From Alphaproteobacteria bacterium (GTDB lineage: Bacteria > Pseudomonadota > Alphaproteobacteria > Micropepsales > Micropepsaceae), in contig JAFKEW010000051.1 of NCBI GenBank assembly GCA_017308375.1, forward strand, positions 1 to 64,000: a DNA stretch of 64,000 nt, in the 5' to 3' direction. Positions 26,247 through 34,348 of the stretch are shown piece after piece (position 1 is the stretch's first letter; each line of letters starts with the position of its first letter). The position numbers and the translations under genes are program-made. The notes under the pieces are model-generated. The model saw nothing but the letters and a program-made list of their open reading frames with translations, had not been told where the DNA came from and did not search any database.

Positions 26247-27170
26247 TCAGGTTCTGACCACGTTGAAGCCCGCGCGGGGGAAATGCACCACCACTTCGCC
26301 GACCTGTTTGTCGGTGCGGCGGATGGCGATTTCGTGCCGGTCTGCGAACATCACATCGCCTGCAATTGGGTCGCGCCCATAATCGTCCGCTGAAACGGCG
26401 ACCGCCGTGCCGGGCTTCAGGCCGGTTGGATCGTTCGGATCGGCCTTTGCCTTCGCTTCCGATGTCGCCGCGGCGGCAATGGCCAGGGCATCTCTGGCTG
26501 CCATCTCTGTGTGCTTGCCGTGGCGGAAGGCGCTGACGCGATCGTACCAGGCCGTCACCGCCGGAAATTCCGCCAGGATTTTGGCGAGGATGTGCGGCAC
26601 CGCGCTTTTCAGGAACCAGAAATTCATGTGCGCCTGCAGATCGTCCATGCTGACCGCATTGCCGCGAACAAAGGCGCGGCCATCGGCAAGCTGATCGGCA
26701 ACGAAAGCGGTGTGGGCGCGGAACTGGTCATAAGCGAACGGTGCATTGGCCTTCAGCGCTTCGGTCGAGAAAGTACCGCCCGACATGGCCGCGCGGTCTT
26801 TCCGGAAGCTCTCCGGCACGCTGTCGCCGATTTCGCCGAAGACGACGCCAACCGTCGCCATGAAGAAAATGCGGTCGCACCAGAAGCCGAGGCCGAAGGG
26901 CAGGCCCGCATCGCGGTCAAACAGGGGCGGCGTGGGAAAACGCCGTTCCAGTTCGCGAATGATGATCTGCGTATCGCAGTAGATATCCGCGCCGATCTGC
27001 ATCACCGGGGTTTTGCGATAGCCGCCGGTCAGCGGCAACAGATCGGGTTTCGGCATCATGTTGGGAATCTCGACCGATTTCCATGCAATGTCCTTGATGC
27101 CGAATACCAGCCGCACTTTTTCGGAGAAAGGCGAAGTCCAGTAGTGATGAAAGATGATCTCGTGTGCCAT
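26247..27170 (-). CDS. Glutathione S-transferase family protein with C-terminal extension
   Basis: 307 residues, longer than the usual 200-230. The N-terminal thioredoxin-like domain starts IIFHHYWTSPFSEKVRLVFG and includes KTPVMQIGADIYCDTQIII for the glutathione site, with the catalytic Ser probably in SPFSEK. A helical domain runs to about residue 225. The remaining 75 residues (from about LKPGTAVAVSADD to the end) read as a separate small beta domain with DPIAGDVMFADRHEIAIRR. It overlaps no neighbour but is 4 nt after the next GST gene, forming an operon with it and the MBL gene. Confidence 0.88.
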   Translation of the reverse strand: MAHEIIFHHYWTSPFSEKVRLVFGIKDIAWKSVEIPNMMPKPDLLPLTGGYRKTPVMQIGADIYCDTQIIIRELERRFPTPPLFDRDAGLPFGLGFWCDRIFFMATVGVVFGEIGDSVPESFRKDRAAMSGGTFSTEALKANAPFAYDQFRAHTAFVADQLADGRAFVRGNAVSMDDLQAHMNFWFLKSAVPHILAKILAEFPAVTAWYDRVSAFRHGKHTEMAARDALAIAAAATSEAKAKADPNDPTGLKPGTAVAVSADDYGRDPIAGDVMFADRHEIAIRRTDKQVGEVVVHFPRAGFNVVRT

Positions 27171-27174
27171 GGGT

Positions 27175-27963
27175 TCAGCTCAATTCATTGGAGAAGCGGA
27201 TATTGTCGTGCTTCAGACCTTCCAGCACCACGTCGACACCGCCGGAACGGATCATCCATTCGAGGCGGTGATCGCGGTATTCGCGCTTGAAGACACCGCT
27301 TTTCACCGCGTCGTTCACATTTTCCATACCGGAAATGGAATCGGCCGCGGCTTGTGCGGCCTTGGCGACGGACGGTCTTGCATTCACCCGGTCGATCCAG
27401 TGACCGAGTGCTGATTTCGGGTCGGGCCCAACGCCCAATCCGCGCGCGCCGTTCAGATAAGGGATCACCGAAAGGTCTGCCCAGCCGAAGCGGGGACCGT
27501 TGAACCATTCCGCATCGCCCAGTTGCCGTGTCAGCCAGGCATAGATGCCACGTGCCTGTGCGGCGGCGCGCGCCTCGATCGCGCGGGCGCGTTCACCTTC
27601 CGCACGTTTGAACCAGCGGATTTCGCCCAGGCCCCAATTGATCGGCTCGAACGTGCTGTCCATCACCTCCTCGATGGTGCGGGCACGGGCCCGTGCCGCG
27701 GCGCCATCGGGCAGCATCGGCGGGGCGGGCCATCTGTCCTCGATATATTCGAGGATGATGGTGGAATCGAAAAGCTGTGTGTCGCCATCGATCAGAGCGG
27801 GAACTTCGCCGCGCGGATTGGCCTTCAGAAACTCCGTATCCGCCTGGCCGGAGCCGATGGCGACGGGCATCTTGGTCGCGTAGGGAATGTTTTTTTCATC
27901 CAATGCGATTTTCACCTTCTGCGCATAAGGCGAGAGCGGGTGCTCATAAACGATCACTGTCAT
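27175..27963 (-). CDS. Glutathione S-transferase family protein
   Basis: From ATG 27963 (GAAGGA 7 nt upstream) the product is 262 residues. The thioredoxin fold begins TVIVYEHPLSPYAQKVKIAL, with the probable catalytic Ser in LSPYAQK. NPRGEVPALIDGDTQLFDST is the canonical cis-Pro and Glu/Asp-Ser glutathione-binding segment. A C-terminal all-helical domain includes FGWADLSVIPYL. Its start overlaps the MBL-hydrolase stop by 4 nt, so the three genes MBL-GST-GST are cotranscribed, suggesting conjugation and hydrolysis steps on a common substrate. Confidence 0.92.
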   Translation of the reverse strand: MTVIVYEHPLSPYAQKVKIALDEKNIPYATKMPVAIGSGQADTEFLKANPRGEVPALIDGDTQLFDSTIILEYIEDRWPAPPMLPDGAAARARARTIEEVMDSTFEPINWGLGEIRWFKRAEGERARAIEARAAAQARGIYAWLTRQLGDAEWFNGPRFGWADLSVIPYLNGARGLGVGPDPKSALGHWIDRVNARPSVAKAAQAAADSISGMENVNDAVKSGVFKREYRDHRLEWMIRSGGVDVVLEGLKHDNIRFSNELS

Positions 27964-28916
27964 TTTCGGTCCTTCCATAGTTGCGCCATCCATCCGAACA
28001 GGGTTGCGGTGTCTGCCGGTGCGCTCTCGTCGCCGAACTCGCGAAAGAGCGTCGCCACATTCACCGCGATGCGTTCCGCATCGCCCCAGCCGGTGTAATC
28101 GTCGAGCGCGATGGAACGGGCAGATTCCAGCGCGCCAAGGCCTGCGTCGTGGCGCTTTTTCGCCTCGTCGCGGATGTAAACGAGATAGGCGCGCACCCGT
28201 GCGACGCCTTGCAGATCGGTGACCGGGCCGTGGCCCGGCACCACGATTTCCGGATTGAGTTGAACAATCGCATCGCAGGCCGCGATCCAGTTGCCGACGG
28301 GGCCGGCCCAGATGATCGGATGGCCGTCGATGAACAGGATGTCGCCGGTGAACACGGTGCGGTCGGCCGCGACATGGGCAATGGCATCGCCGCCGGTGTG
28401 GGCGGGGCCGACTTCGATCAGATCGACCTGTTTTCGTCCCACGGTCCGCGACAGCGTGCCGGTGAATACGGTGTCCGGCTTTTTGGGCGCGGCATTGGCG
28501 AAGTCATAGCGGCCGAAGCAATGCACCAGATATTCGCCCGTGACGCCCAATTGCGGTGCCGCCGCCATCATCTGTTGCAGGCGTTCCGGCCCTTCATGCG
28601 CCATGGCGGCAGCGGCCTGTTCGCTGGCAATGATCTCGGCCCCTTCGACCAGCGCATTGCCGAACCAGTGATCGCCGTTCTGATGGGTGTTGAAGACGGT
28701 ACGGATCTTCGCATCGCTGGCACGCCCGAACTCCGCCAGCATGGCGGCCGTGTGTGGCGCATCGAACAGCGTGTCGACCAGAAGGGCTTCGCCGCTGTCG
28801 GTGACGAGGCCGGCATTGGAAAGGCCCCAACCGCCGTCGGGCTGCAGATAGGCGAAACAACCATTCCCGAATTCGGCAATGCCGGGCGCATAACCTGCCT
28901 TGGGAAATGTCAGCAT
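27960..28916 (-). CDS. MBL-fold metallo-hydrolase with altered metal motif
   Basis: A 318-residue metallo-beta-lactamase-fold protein. The usual HxHxDH motif reads His78-Gln-Asn80-Gly-Asp82-His83 (NTHQNGDHWFGN), so the second histidine is an asparagine, a variant seen in one MBL subfamily. Other ligand segments are GPAHTGGDAIAHV and VVPGHGPVTD. It lacks a signal peptide. It leads the MBL-GST-GST operon and is divergent from the TauD-type dioxygenase. A thioester, lactone or sulfur-ester substrate is possible given the GST partners. Confidence 0.9.
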   Translation of the reverse strand: MLTFPKAGYAPGIAEFGNGCFAYLQPDGGWGLSNAGLVTDSGEALLVDTLFDAPHTAAMLAEFGRASDAKIRTVFNTHQNGDHWFGNALVEGAEIIASEQAAAAMAHEGPERLQQMMAAAPQLGVTGEYLVHCFGRYDFANAAPKKPDTVFTGTLSRTVGRKQVDLIEVGPAHTGGDAIAHVAADRTVFTGDILFIDGHPIIWAGPVGNWIAACDAIVQLNPEIVVPGHGPVTDLQGVARVRAYLVYIRDEAKKRHDAGLGALESARSIALDDYTGWGDAERIAVNVATLFREFGDESAPADTATLFGWMAQLWKDRK

Positions 28917-29083
28917 TATTCTGCCTCCCTGATCTTCGGACTGCCTGTCCGATGGGCGCCTTCAGGCCGCTCCGATTTTTGGAACTTGTTGCAATTTCGC
29001 GCGGATCATGGCTCTGCGCAAGGCCGCTCTTTTCTGGCCGCTTCAAGCTGCTAGGCTCCCTCCACTCAGGGAGGGTTCCAACG

Positions 29084-29941
29084 ATGACAAAACCGGCACT
29101 CAAGACAGAGGCGTTACCGTTCCAGCTTGAACCATTGACCCCGTCCATCGGCGCGGTGGTCGCCGGAATCGATCTTTCGCGGCAACCGGACGATGAAACG
29201 CTCAAAGGTCTCAGGGCTGCCCTTCTGGACCGGAAAGTCCTTTTCTTCCGCGATCAGGACATTACCACCGAACAGCATCTTGCCTTTGCGCGTGCGTTCG
29301 GTGCGCTGGAGGTGCACCCCTTTGCACCCCACAAGCCCGGTTACCCCGAAGTGCTGGCCATCACCCATGATGAGAACAGCCGCGGCCGGGAAAACGCCTG
29401 GCACAGCGACGTCACCTGGCGGCTGGAGCCCTCGCTCGGTTCGATCCTGCGTGCGCTTGAGGTGCCGCCGGTTGGCGGCGATACATTGTTTTCCGATATG
29501 TATGCCGCCTATGACGGGTTGCCGGACGAGGTCCGGGCGAAGATCGACGGGCGCACGGCTATTCATGACTTTGCCCATTTCCGCATCGGCTTGCGCAAGC
29601 AAGGCAAAAGCGAAGCCGAGATCGAGGAATTCAACAAAAAATATCCCCCGGCCGAACACCCCGTGGTCCGCACCCATCCCGAAACCGGGCGCAAGGGCCT
29701 CTACGTCAATGTCGCGTTCACACAGCATATCGTGGGGATGGACAAGACCGAATCCGATGCGCTGCTGAAATATCTCTATGCGCAGGCCGCGATCCCCGAA
29801 TATCAGTGCCGCTTCCGCTGGCGGGCGAATTCCATCGCCTTCTGGGACAATCGCGCCTGCCAGCATTACGCGGCGTCGGATTACTGGCCCGCGGTGCGCC
29901 GCATGGAACGGGTGACGATTATCGGCGACAGGCCATATTAA
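29084..29941 (+). CDS. TauD/TfdA-family 2-oxoglutarate dioxygenase
   Basis: From ATG 29084, with GGGAGGG upstream, 285 residues. The iron site is His107-x-Asp109 in NAWHSDVTW and His261 in CQHYAASDYWP, with the 2-oxoglutarate-binding Arg272 near RRMERV. N-terminal FQLEPLTPSIGAVVAGIDLS is typical of TauD. Family members oxidise taurine, alkylsulfates or phenoxyacetates and release sulfite, aldehyde or phenol; without transport genes the substrate stays open. It stops exactly where the convergent SDR gene ends (0-nt gap). Confidence 0.93.
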   Translation: MTKPALKTEALPFQLEPLTPSIGAVVAGIDLSRQPDDETLKGLRAALLDRKVLFFRDQDITTEQHLAFARAFGALEVHPFAPHKPGYPEVLAITHDENSRGRENAWHSDVTWRLEPSLGSILRALEVPPVGGDTLFSDMYAAYDGLPDEVRAKIDGRTAIHDFAHFRIGLRKQGKSEAEIEEFNKKYPPAEHPVVRTHPETGRKGLYVNVAFTQHIVGMDKTESDALLKYLYAQAAIPEYQCRFRWRANSIAFWDNRACQHYAASDYWPAVRRMERVTIIGDRPY

Positions 29942-30769
29942 TTATCGCCCTGTCAGGCCGCCATCGATCGCGATGGTCTGCCCGGTGATGTAGGCGGATT
30001 CGTCAGAGAGCAGGAACAGCGTGGCGTAAGCGGTTTCCCAGCCCGTGCCCTGCCGGCCCAATGGCACCGGCGTCGTGGCGCGGCCGGGTCGCCCGCGGCT
30101 GGCCAGCCGCCCGATGGAGGTATCCATCAAGCCCGGCGCCACGATATTGGCGCGGATGCCGCGGCGCGAACCTTCGAATGCGACATGGCGGCAAAGCCCG
30201 GCCAGGCCCGCCTTGGTGGCGTCATAGGCGGGAAGGCGGCTGCCCGCCGTCATGCCTGCGATGGAGGAGATGAAGACGATCGCCGCATTGTCGGACAATT
30301 TCGGCAATGCGTATTTCACCCCCAGCATGTGGCTGGTCAGATTGACGGCCACCACTTTTTCCCAGCTTTCCAGCGTGGTGCCTTCGAGCCATGGCCCGCC
30401 CGCGCCAACGCCGAGGTTCAGCACCAGCCCATCCAGATCGCCGAGACCAGAGACCGCTTCTTCGATCATGCGCTGGACCTGATCGTCTTTGGTTGCGTCC
30501 GCTTCGATGGCGAAGGCATGGCCGTTTTCGCGTTCGATCAGCGAAACCGTTGCGGCCGCACTGGCCCCGTTGCGATCGGCCACGGCGACACCGGCGCCTT
30601 CGCGGGCGAACAGCACACTCATCGCCCGTCCATTGCCGATGGGCGTATCCGCCTCGCCAATGTCCATCTGGCCGCCACCCACCACAAGGATGCGGCGGCC
30701 CTTCAACCGCCCGCGCGGGGGCGCCTTTCCTTGCGATTCCGGCGGCAGATAGGGTGTTGTGGCAGGCAT
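29942..30769 (-). CDS. Short-chain dehydrogenase/reductase with atypical cofactor loop
   Basis: ATG 30769 is chosen because GAGGGGAAAC precedes it; 275 residues. It has a Rossmann fold with the catalytic YDATKAGL (Tyr-x3-Lys) and Ser in FISSIAG. The nucleotide-binding loop is unusual: VVGGGQMDIGEADTPIGNGR has an inserted segment before the glycine pair rather than TGxxxGIG, as in one known SDR subgroup. The C-terminus DGGLTGR is standard. It is divergent from a HAD hydrolase across about 80 nt. Confidence 0.9.
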   Translation of the reverse strand: MPATTPYLPPESQGKAPPRGRLKGRRILVVGGGQMDIGEADTPIGNGRAMSVLFAREGAGVAVADRNGASAAATVSLIERENGHAFAIEADATKDDQVQRMIEEAVSGLGDLDGLVLNLGVGAGGPWLEGTTLESWEKVVAVNLTSHMLGVKYALPKLSDNAAIVFISSIAGMTAGSRLPAYDATKAGLAGLCRHVAFEGSRRGIRANIVAPGLMDTSIGRLASRGRPGRATTPVPLGRQGTGWETAYATLFLLSDESAYITGQTIAIDGGLTGR

Positions 30770-30848
30770 GGCCGTTTCCCCTCTTTTTTCTTGACGCATC
30801 GTGCGCGCCCCTGCTTGTTGTCTGCAAGGCTATTTCGGGAGTTTCTCT

Positions 30849-31484
30849 GTGATTGAAGCGGTTTTGTGGGATTTCGGCGGGGTCTTCACCTCCTCGCCGT
30901 TCGAGGCGTTTACGCGTTACGAACAGGAAAAAGGTTTGCCGGAAGGATTGATCCGCAAGATCAATTCGATCAATCACCAGAGCAACGCCTGGGCCCTGTT
31001 CGAACGGGCCGAGCTTGATCTCGACGGGTTCGACAAGGCGTTTGCCGCCGAAGCGAAGGGCCACGGTTACGAGGTGCCGGGGCGCGATATCATTCCGCTT
31101 CTGGCAGGCGCCTTCCGGCCCGAAATGATCGAGGCGCTGCGCCGCATCAAGACCAAGTTCAAGACCGGCTGCATCACCAACAATGTGCCGTCGATGCAGG
31201 CGAGCGGCGCAGGCCAGCCCGCCAATCTCTACAAATCCGAGATCATGGAGATGTTCGATCATGTCATCGAATCCTCAAAGACCGGCATCCGCAAACCCGA
31301 TCCGCGCATCTATCAGATGATGTGCGAAGCGCTTGGCGTTTCACCGGCGGCGTGTGTTTATCTCGACGATCTCGGTATCAACCTGAAACCGGCCCGCGCA
31401 CTCGGCATGACCACGGTCAAGGTCGAAACGGGGCCGCAGGCGATTGCCGAACTGGAGCAGGCGACGGGGATGCACCTGATCTAG
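30849..31484 (+). CDS. HAD-IA family hydrolase
   Basis: GTG 30849 with GGGAG 8 nt upstream gives 211 residues beginning (M)IEAVLWDFGGVFT. Motif I is DFGGV; the first Asp is present but the second position is Gly rather than Asp, so it resembles epoxide-hydrolase N-domain / acyl-CoA dehydrogenase-associated HADs more than classical phosphatases. Motif II is TNNVPS, motif III Lys is in IRKPDPRIYQ, and motif IV is VYLDDLGINL. It could be a phosphatase or lack activity. It stands alone, downstream of the catabolic genes. Confidence 0.9.
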   Translation: MIEAVLWDFGGVFTSSPFEAFTRYEQEKGLPEGLIRKINSINHQSNAWALFERAELDLDGFDKAFAAEAKGHGYEVPGRDIIPLLAGAFRPEMIEALRRIKTKFKTGCITNNVPSMQASGAGQPANLYKSEIMEMFDHVIESSKTGIRKPDPRIYQMMCEALGVSPAACVYLDDLGINLKPARALGMTTVKVETGPQAIAELEQATGMHLI

Positions 31485-31754
31485 GGCATCGGGCGCGCTG
31501 CTGAATCCGGAACGGAATTTTGCTGAGATAGGCGAGATAGTCGGAGGAGCGGCGCGCTGCAAGAGGGTGGATAGCGAAATCCGCAAGCAGCGATTCGCTG
31601 GTGGGGGTTAAGCCCCTGAAATTCCTGTGACGGTGTTTTAGAAAAATTGCGCGAGGTCCGCACCCCATCGCATTCATCCGTTCACCCACGTGTCACGGCC
31701 CGCAAATGCGGGTCGTCCAGGTGATGCAGTTCTTCTACGGTAGTTGGGTGCGAT
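31485..31754. other. 270-nt intergenic region without a convincing gene
   Basis: Between the HAD stop and the DUF3501 stop (convergent). It contains a 7-bp hairpin, GGCCCGC / GCGGGTC with an AAAT loop at 31697-31714 (one G-T pair), and a short GGGG-GTTAA-CCCC element near 31605. Overlapping minus-strand frames exist but show no protein-like composition. Confidence 0.5.
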
Positions 31755-32354
31755 TCAGGCGAAATCGCTGCCGAGTTCGGTGCGCACGGCCGGTGGAATG
31801 ACCGCGATATGGCCGTAATTGGCGTGGTTCACCGCCAGAAGCACGCGCCCTTCGCCGCTTTTGAATCTGGCGATCTGTTCTTGTGTGAAGCGGAAGCGCA
31901 CCCAGTGCACGGATGAGGTTTTGCCGTCCGGCGTGGTGCGATCTTCATAATCCGTGGGCGTGGCGGCGATCACGCTGCCTTCGAGATCGAGCGTGACACT
32001 CTCCTCAATGCCGGCCAGCCGCCGCAGAATGCTCTCGCGGCGAACCGGATCGTCAATCTCCAGCATCAGGGTGGCGATCAGTTCGGCGCCTTGCGGGATC
32101 AGCGGATTGTAGACCTCCAACTCGCCCTGCAATTGTTCATCGCCGCCTTTTTCGATGCGCAACATTTCCTGCACCTGCAGCCACATCGATTCGTAGTTCT
32201 CGAAATAGAAGGTGGCGTAAGGGCCCACTTCCACCCGCCGGTTCTTCTTGCGGGCGATGGAGGCGGCGCGCAATTCCTTGCGGCGAGCCAGAAAAGCATC
32301 GTTGGGAAGGATGTCGGCCGGGGTGATCCGGCGTTCGGATGCACTCATCATCAC
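31755..32354 (-). CDS. DUF3501 family protein
   Basis: A 199-residue soluble protein matching DUF3501: RRITPADILPNDAFLARRKE at the start, then RRVEVGPYATFYFENYES, EMLRIEKGGDEQLQGELEVY and NPLIPQGAELIATLMLEI. No metal motif is obvious. The function of DUF3501 is not established. Three consecutive ATGs at the 5' end overlap the stop of the Fe-S gene, so the two are translationally coupled. The gene order irr, rubrerythrin, Fe-S protein, DUF3501 suggests that it serves the rubrerythrin peroxide-reduction pathway, for instance as an assembly or electron-transfer partner. Confidence 0.9.
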   Translation of the reverse strand: MMMSASERRITPADILPNDAFLARRKELRAASIARKKNRRVEVGPYATFYFENYESMWLQVQEMLRIEKGGDEQLQGELEVYNPLIPQGAELIATLMLEIDDPVRRESILRRLAGIEESVTLDLEGSVIAATPTDYEDRTTPDGKTSSVHWVRFRFTQEQIARFKSGEGRVLLAVNHANYGHIAVIPPAVRTELGSDFA

Positions 32355-33706
32355 GCCTCCAACAGGCCATAGGCGCGCGCAAAGATCTCGATCGGATGTT
32401 CGGGCGTGCGCGCAATCTGTTTGTCTTCATCGGCCGCGAGTTTTTCGGCCTGCGCCACAATGTGCTGGGCCGCCAGCGGGCAGTCCGATGCAATGTGGCC
32501 GCGGCCCTGTTTCACCGCTGTGCGGAAGACCGGTTTGCCGACTTTCACCGCCAGTTCGTGGGTGCCTTTCAGAACGCCGAAGGTACCGCCATGGCCGGAA
32601 CAGCGTTCGATCACATCGACCGGGGTGTCCGGGATCAGGCGCAGCATCTCCGCCGCCTTGGGTCCCATGTTCTGGGCGCGGGCATGGCAGGCAAGATGCA
32701 CCGTCACACCTTCCGGCAACGCGGATAGCCCCTCGGGCAGGCCGTTTTTCTTCGCCACATCGACCACATATTCGTCGATATCGAAGGTCGCGGCCGCGAG
32801 CTTTTTCACATCCTCATTTTCGGGCAGGACCAGCGGCCATTCGAATTTCAGCATCAGGCCGCAGGATGCGGTCAGCGCCACGATGTCGTAACCGGCGTCG
32901 ATTTCGGCCACCAAGGCTTTCGCGACCTTCTTTGCCTGTTCGGCAACGCGGGCAAGATCGCCCTGCTCCAGAAACGGCATGCCGCAGCAGCCGGGGTAAC
33001 TGACTTTGGTTTCCACCCCGATGTGGTTCAGCACCGCGCGCGCGGCAAGCCCGGTTGTGGGCTTGTTGTAATTGACGAAGCAGGTGGCAAACAGCGCCGC
33101 CTTGCGGGCACCGAAGGCAGGGGCCGCTTCGTTGGGCGTTTGCGGATCGGCGCGGTCGGCGGCAACGAAGGTGCGGGTGTGGAATTTGGGCAGCGGTGCA
33201 TCGGCATCGACGCGGATGGTCGATTCCATCAACGGGCGCGTCAGCGCATTGTTGCGGGATGAGGCCCAGTTGATGACGGGGGAGGCGATGCGGGCCAGCC
33301 GCCCATTGCGATCCATTTCGGCCAGTTGCCGCGCAGTGAAATCCTTTTTGCCCTTTTTGGCTTCGGCCGCGCGATAGCGCAGCATCAGATGGGGGAAATC
33401 GAGATGGAACGGGTGCGGCGGCACATAGGGGCACTTCGTCATGAAGCACATGTCGCACAATGTGCAGGCATCGACGACGCTGGCGAAATCCTCGCTTTTG
33501 ACGCCTTCGACTTCGTTGGGGGATGCGTCCACCAGATCGAACAGGCGGGGGAAGGATTCGCACAGATTGAAACAGCGCCGACAGCCGTGACAGATGTCGA
33601 ACACACGCCGCATTTCGGCGTCGATCTTCTCGGCGTCGTAGAAATCGTCATCCCGCCAGGCGATGGGATCGCGCGTCGGGGCTTCCAGGCTGCCTTCTTT
33701 GGTCAT
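32351..33706 (-). CDS. Heterodisulfide-reductase-related Fe-S oxidoreductase
   Basis: A 451-residue soluble protein. Two 4Fe-4S motifs are near the N-terminus: Cys39-x2-Cys42-x2-Cys45-x3-Cys49 (CHGCRRCFNLC) and Cys81-x2-Cys84-x2-Cys87-x4-Cys92-Pro (CTLCDMCFMTKCP). Two CCG-type domains follow, as in GlcF/GlpC/HdrB: the first with ATCFVNYN and YPGCCGMPF, the second with LACHARAQNMG and ERCSGHGGTFG, where the CCG core has become CSG. This protein could pass electrons from a quinol or carrier to a partner. It lies between the rubrerythrin gene and DUF3501, so reduction of rubrerythrin is the natural hypothesis. Confidence 0.92.
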   Translation of the reverse strand: MTKEGSLEAPTRDPIAWRDDDFYDAEKIDAEMRRVFDICHGCRRCFNLCESFPRLFDLVDASPNEVEGVKSEDFASVVDACTLCDMCFMTKCPYVPPHPFHLDFPHLMLRYRAAEAKKGKKDFTARQLAEMDRNGRLARIASPVINWASSRNNALTRPLMESTIRVDADAPLPKFHTRTFVAADRADPQTPNEAAPAFGARKAALFATCFVNYNKPTTGLAARAVLNHIGVETKVSYPGCCGMPFLEQGDLARVAEQAKKVAKALVAEIDAGYDIVALTASCGLMLKFEWPLVLPENEDVKKLAAATFDIDEYVVDVAKKNGLPEGLSALPEGVTVHLACHARAQNMGPKAAEMLRLIPDTPVDVIERCSGHGGTFGVLKGTHELAVKVGKPVFRTAVKQGRGHIASDCPLAAQHIVAQAEKLAADEDKQIARTPEHPIEIFARAYGLLEA

Positions 33707-33734
33707 GATGATCTGCTGACTATCGGGGCCGGAT

Positions 33735-33784
33735 AAAAATGGGGGATGGACGCGGGCGGCCTGCGACAGGGCCGCCGCCCGCGT
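33735..33784 (-). terminator. Strong hairpin between rubrerythrin and the Fe-S gene
   Basis: ACGCGGGCGG (33750-33759) and CCGCCCGCGT (33775-33784) form a perfect 10-bp GC stem. On the minus strand a T5 run follows 10 nt after the stem. It probably acts as a partial terminator or 3'-end stabiliser, giving more rubrerythrin than downstream message. Confidence 0.6.
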
Positions 33785-33799
33785 TCGGTTATGCAGATA

Positions 33800-34222
33800 T
33801 CAGGCGTTGAGCGTGTCGAGGGCTTTCTGGAAACGGCCGGCGTGGCTCTTTTCTGCCTTGGCAAGGGTCTCAAACCAGTCCGCGATTTCGTCGAAGCCTT
33901 CTTCGCGGGCGGTGCGGGCCATGCCCGGATACATGTCGGTGTATTCGTGGGTTTCGCCCACAATGGCCGATTTCAGGTTCAGGTCGGTGCCGCCGATGGG
34001 CGCATCGGTTGCCGGATCGCCGACTTCTTCCATGTATTCCAGATGGCCATGGGCGTGACCGGTCTCGCCTTCCGCAGTGGAGCGGAACACGGCCGCCACG
34101 TCGTTAAAGCCTTCGACGTCGGCCTTCTGTGCGAAGTAGAGGTAACGGCGGTTGGCCTGGCTCTCGCCGGCAAACGCTGCTTTCAGATTGTCGTGGGTCT
34201 TGGTGCCTTTCAGGGTCGCCAT
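33800..34222 (-). CDS. Rubrerythrin family protein (erythrin domain only)
   Basis: A 140-residue di-iron four-helix-bundle protein. Iron ligands follow the rubrerythrin pattern: Glu20 in [12 protein letters not shown], Glu53-x2-His56, Glu90/Glu93 in AIVGETHEY and Glu124-x2-His127. The protein ends without the C-terminal rubredoxin domain (no CxxC), so it must take electrons from a separate donor. Rubrerythrins reduce hydrogen peroxide to water in the cytoplasm. It is first in a minus-strand run with the Fe-S oxidoreductase and DUF3501 and lies 150 nt from irr. Its promoter carries an Irr-type box. Confidence 0.95.
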   Translation of the reverse strand: MATLKGTKTHDNLKAAFAGESQANRRYLYFAQKADVEGFNDVAAVFRSTAEGETGHAHGHLEYMEEVGDPATDAPIGGTDLNLKSAIVGETHEYTDMYPGMARTAREEGFDEIADWFETLAKAEKSHAGRFQKALDTLNA

Positions 34223-34319
34223 GGTTTTCTCCTCGCTGTATCCCGGAAAATCCGCGCGCGGGCTGAACCGGGAAGCTCGGCCCGTCGTGACTGCACCATG
34301 GCGCGCAGACGCACGGCTG

Positions 34320-34348
34320 TCAATAGTTTGGAATTATTCTAATGAAAA
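34320..34348 (-). promoter_or_regulatory. Candidate rubrerythrin promoter
   Basis: On the minus strand, TTTTCA (34348-34343), a 17-nt spacer, and TATTGA (34325-34320). The spacer is filled by an Irr-type palindrome. An alternative pair, TTGACA (34323-34318) and CATGGT (34300-34295) at 17 nt, lies immediately downstream. Confidence 0.5.
34327..34343. promoter_or_regulatory. Irr (iron control element)-type box at the rubrerythrin promoter
   Basis: TTGGAA-TTA-TTCTAA at 34328-34342, flanked by T on both sides, is a 15-nt palindrome with one mismatch to the TTAGAA-N3-TTCTAA pattern of Irr sites as I know it from rhizobia. It lies in the spacer of the TTTTCA/TATTGA pair. Confidence 0.6.

Noticed and set aside
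31417-31689. Minus-strand frame in the 31.5 kb gap
   Set aside because: Overlaps the HAD 3' end, no RBS, no family resemblance; treated as non-coding.
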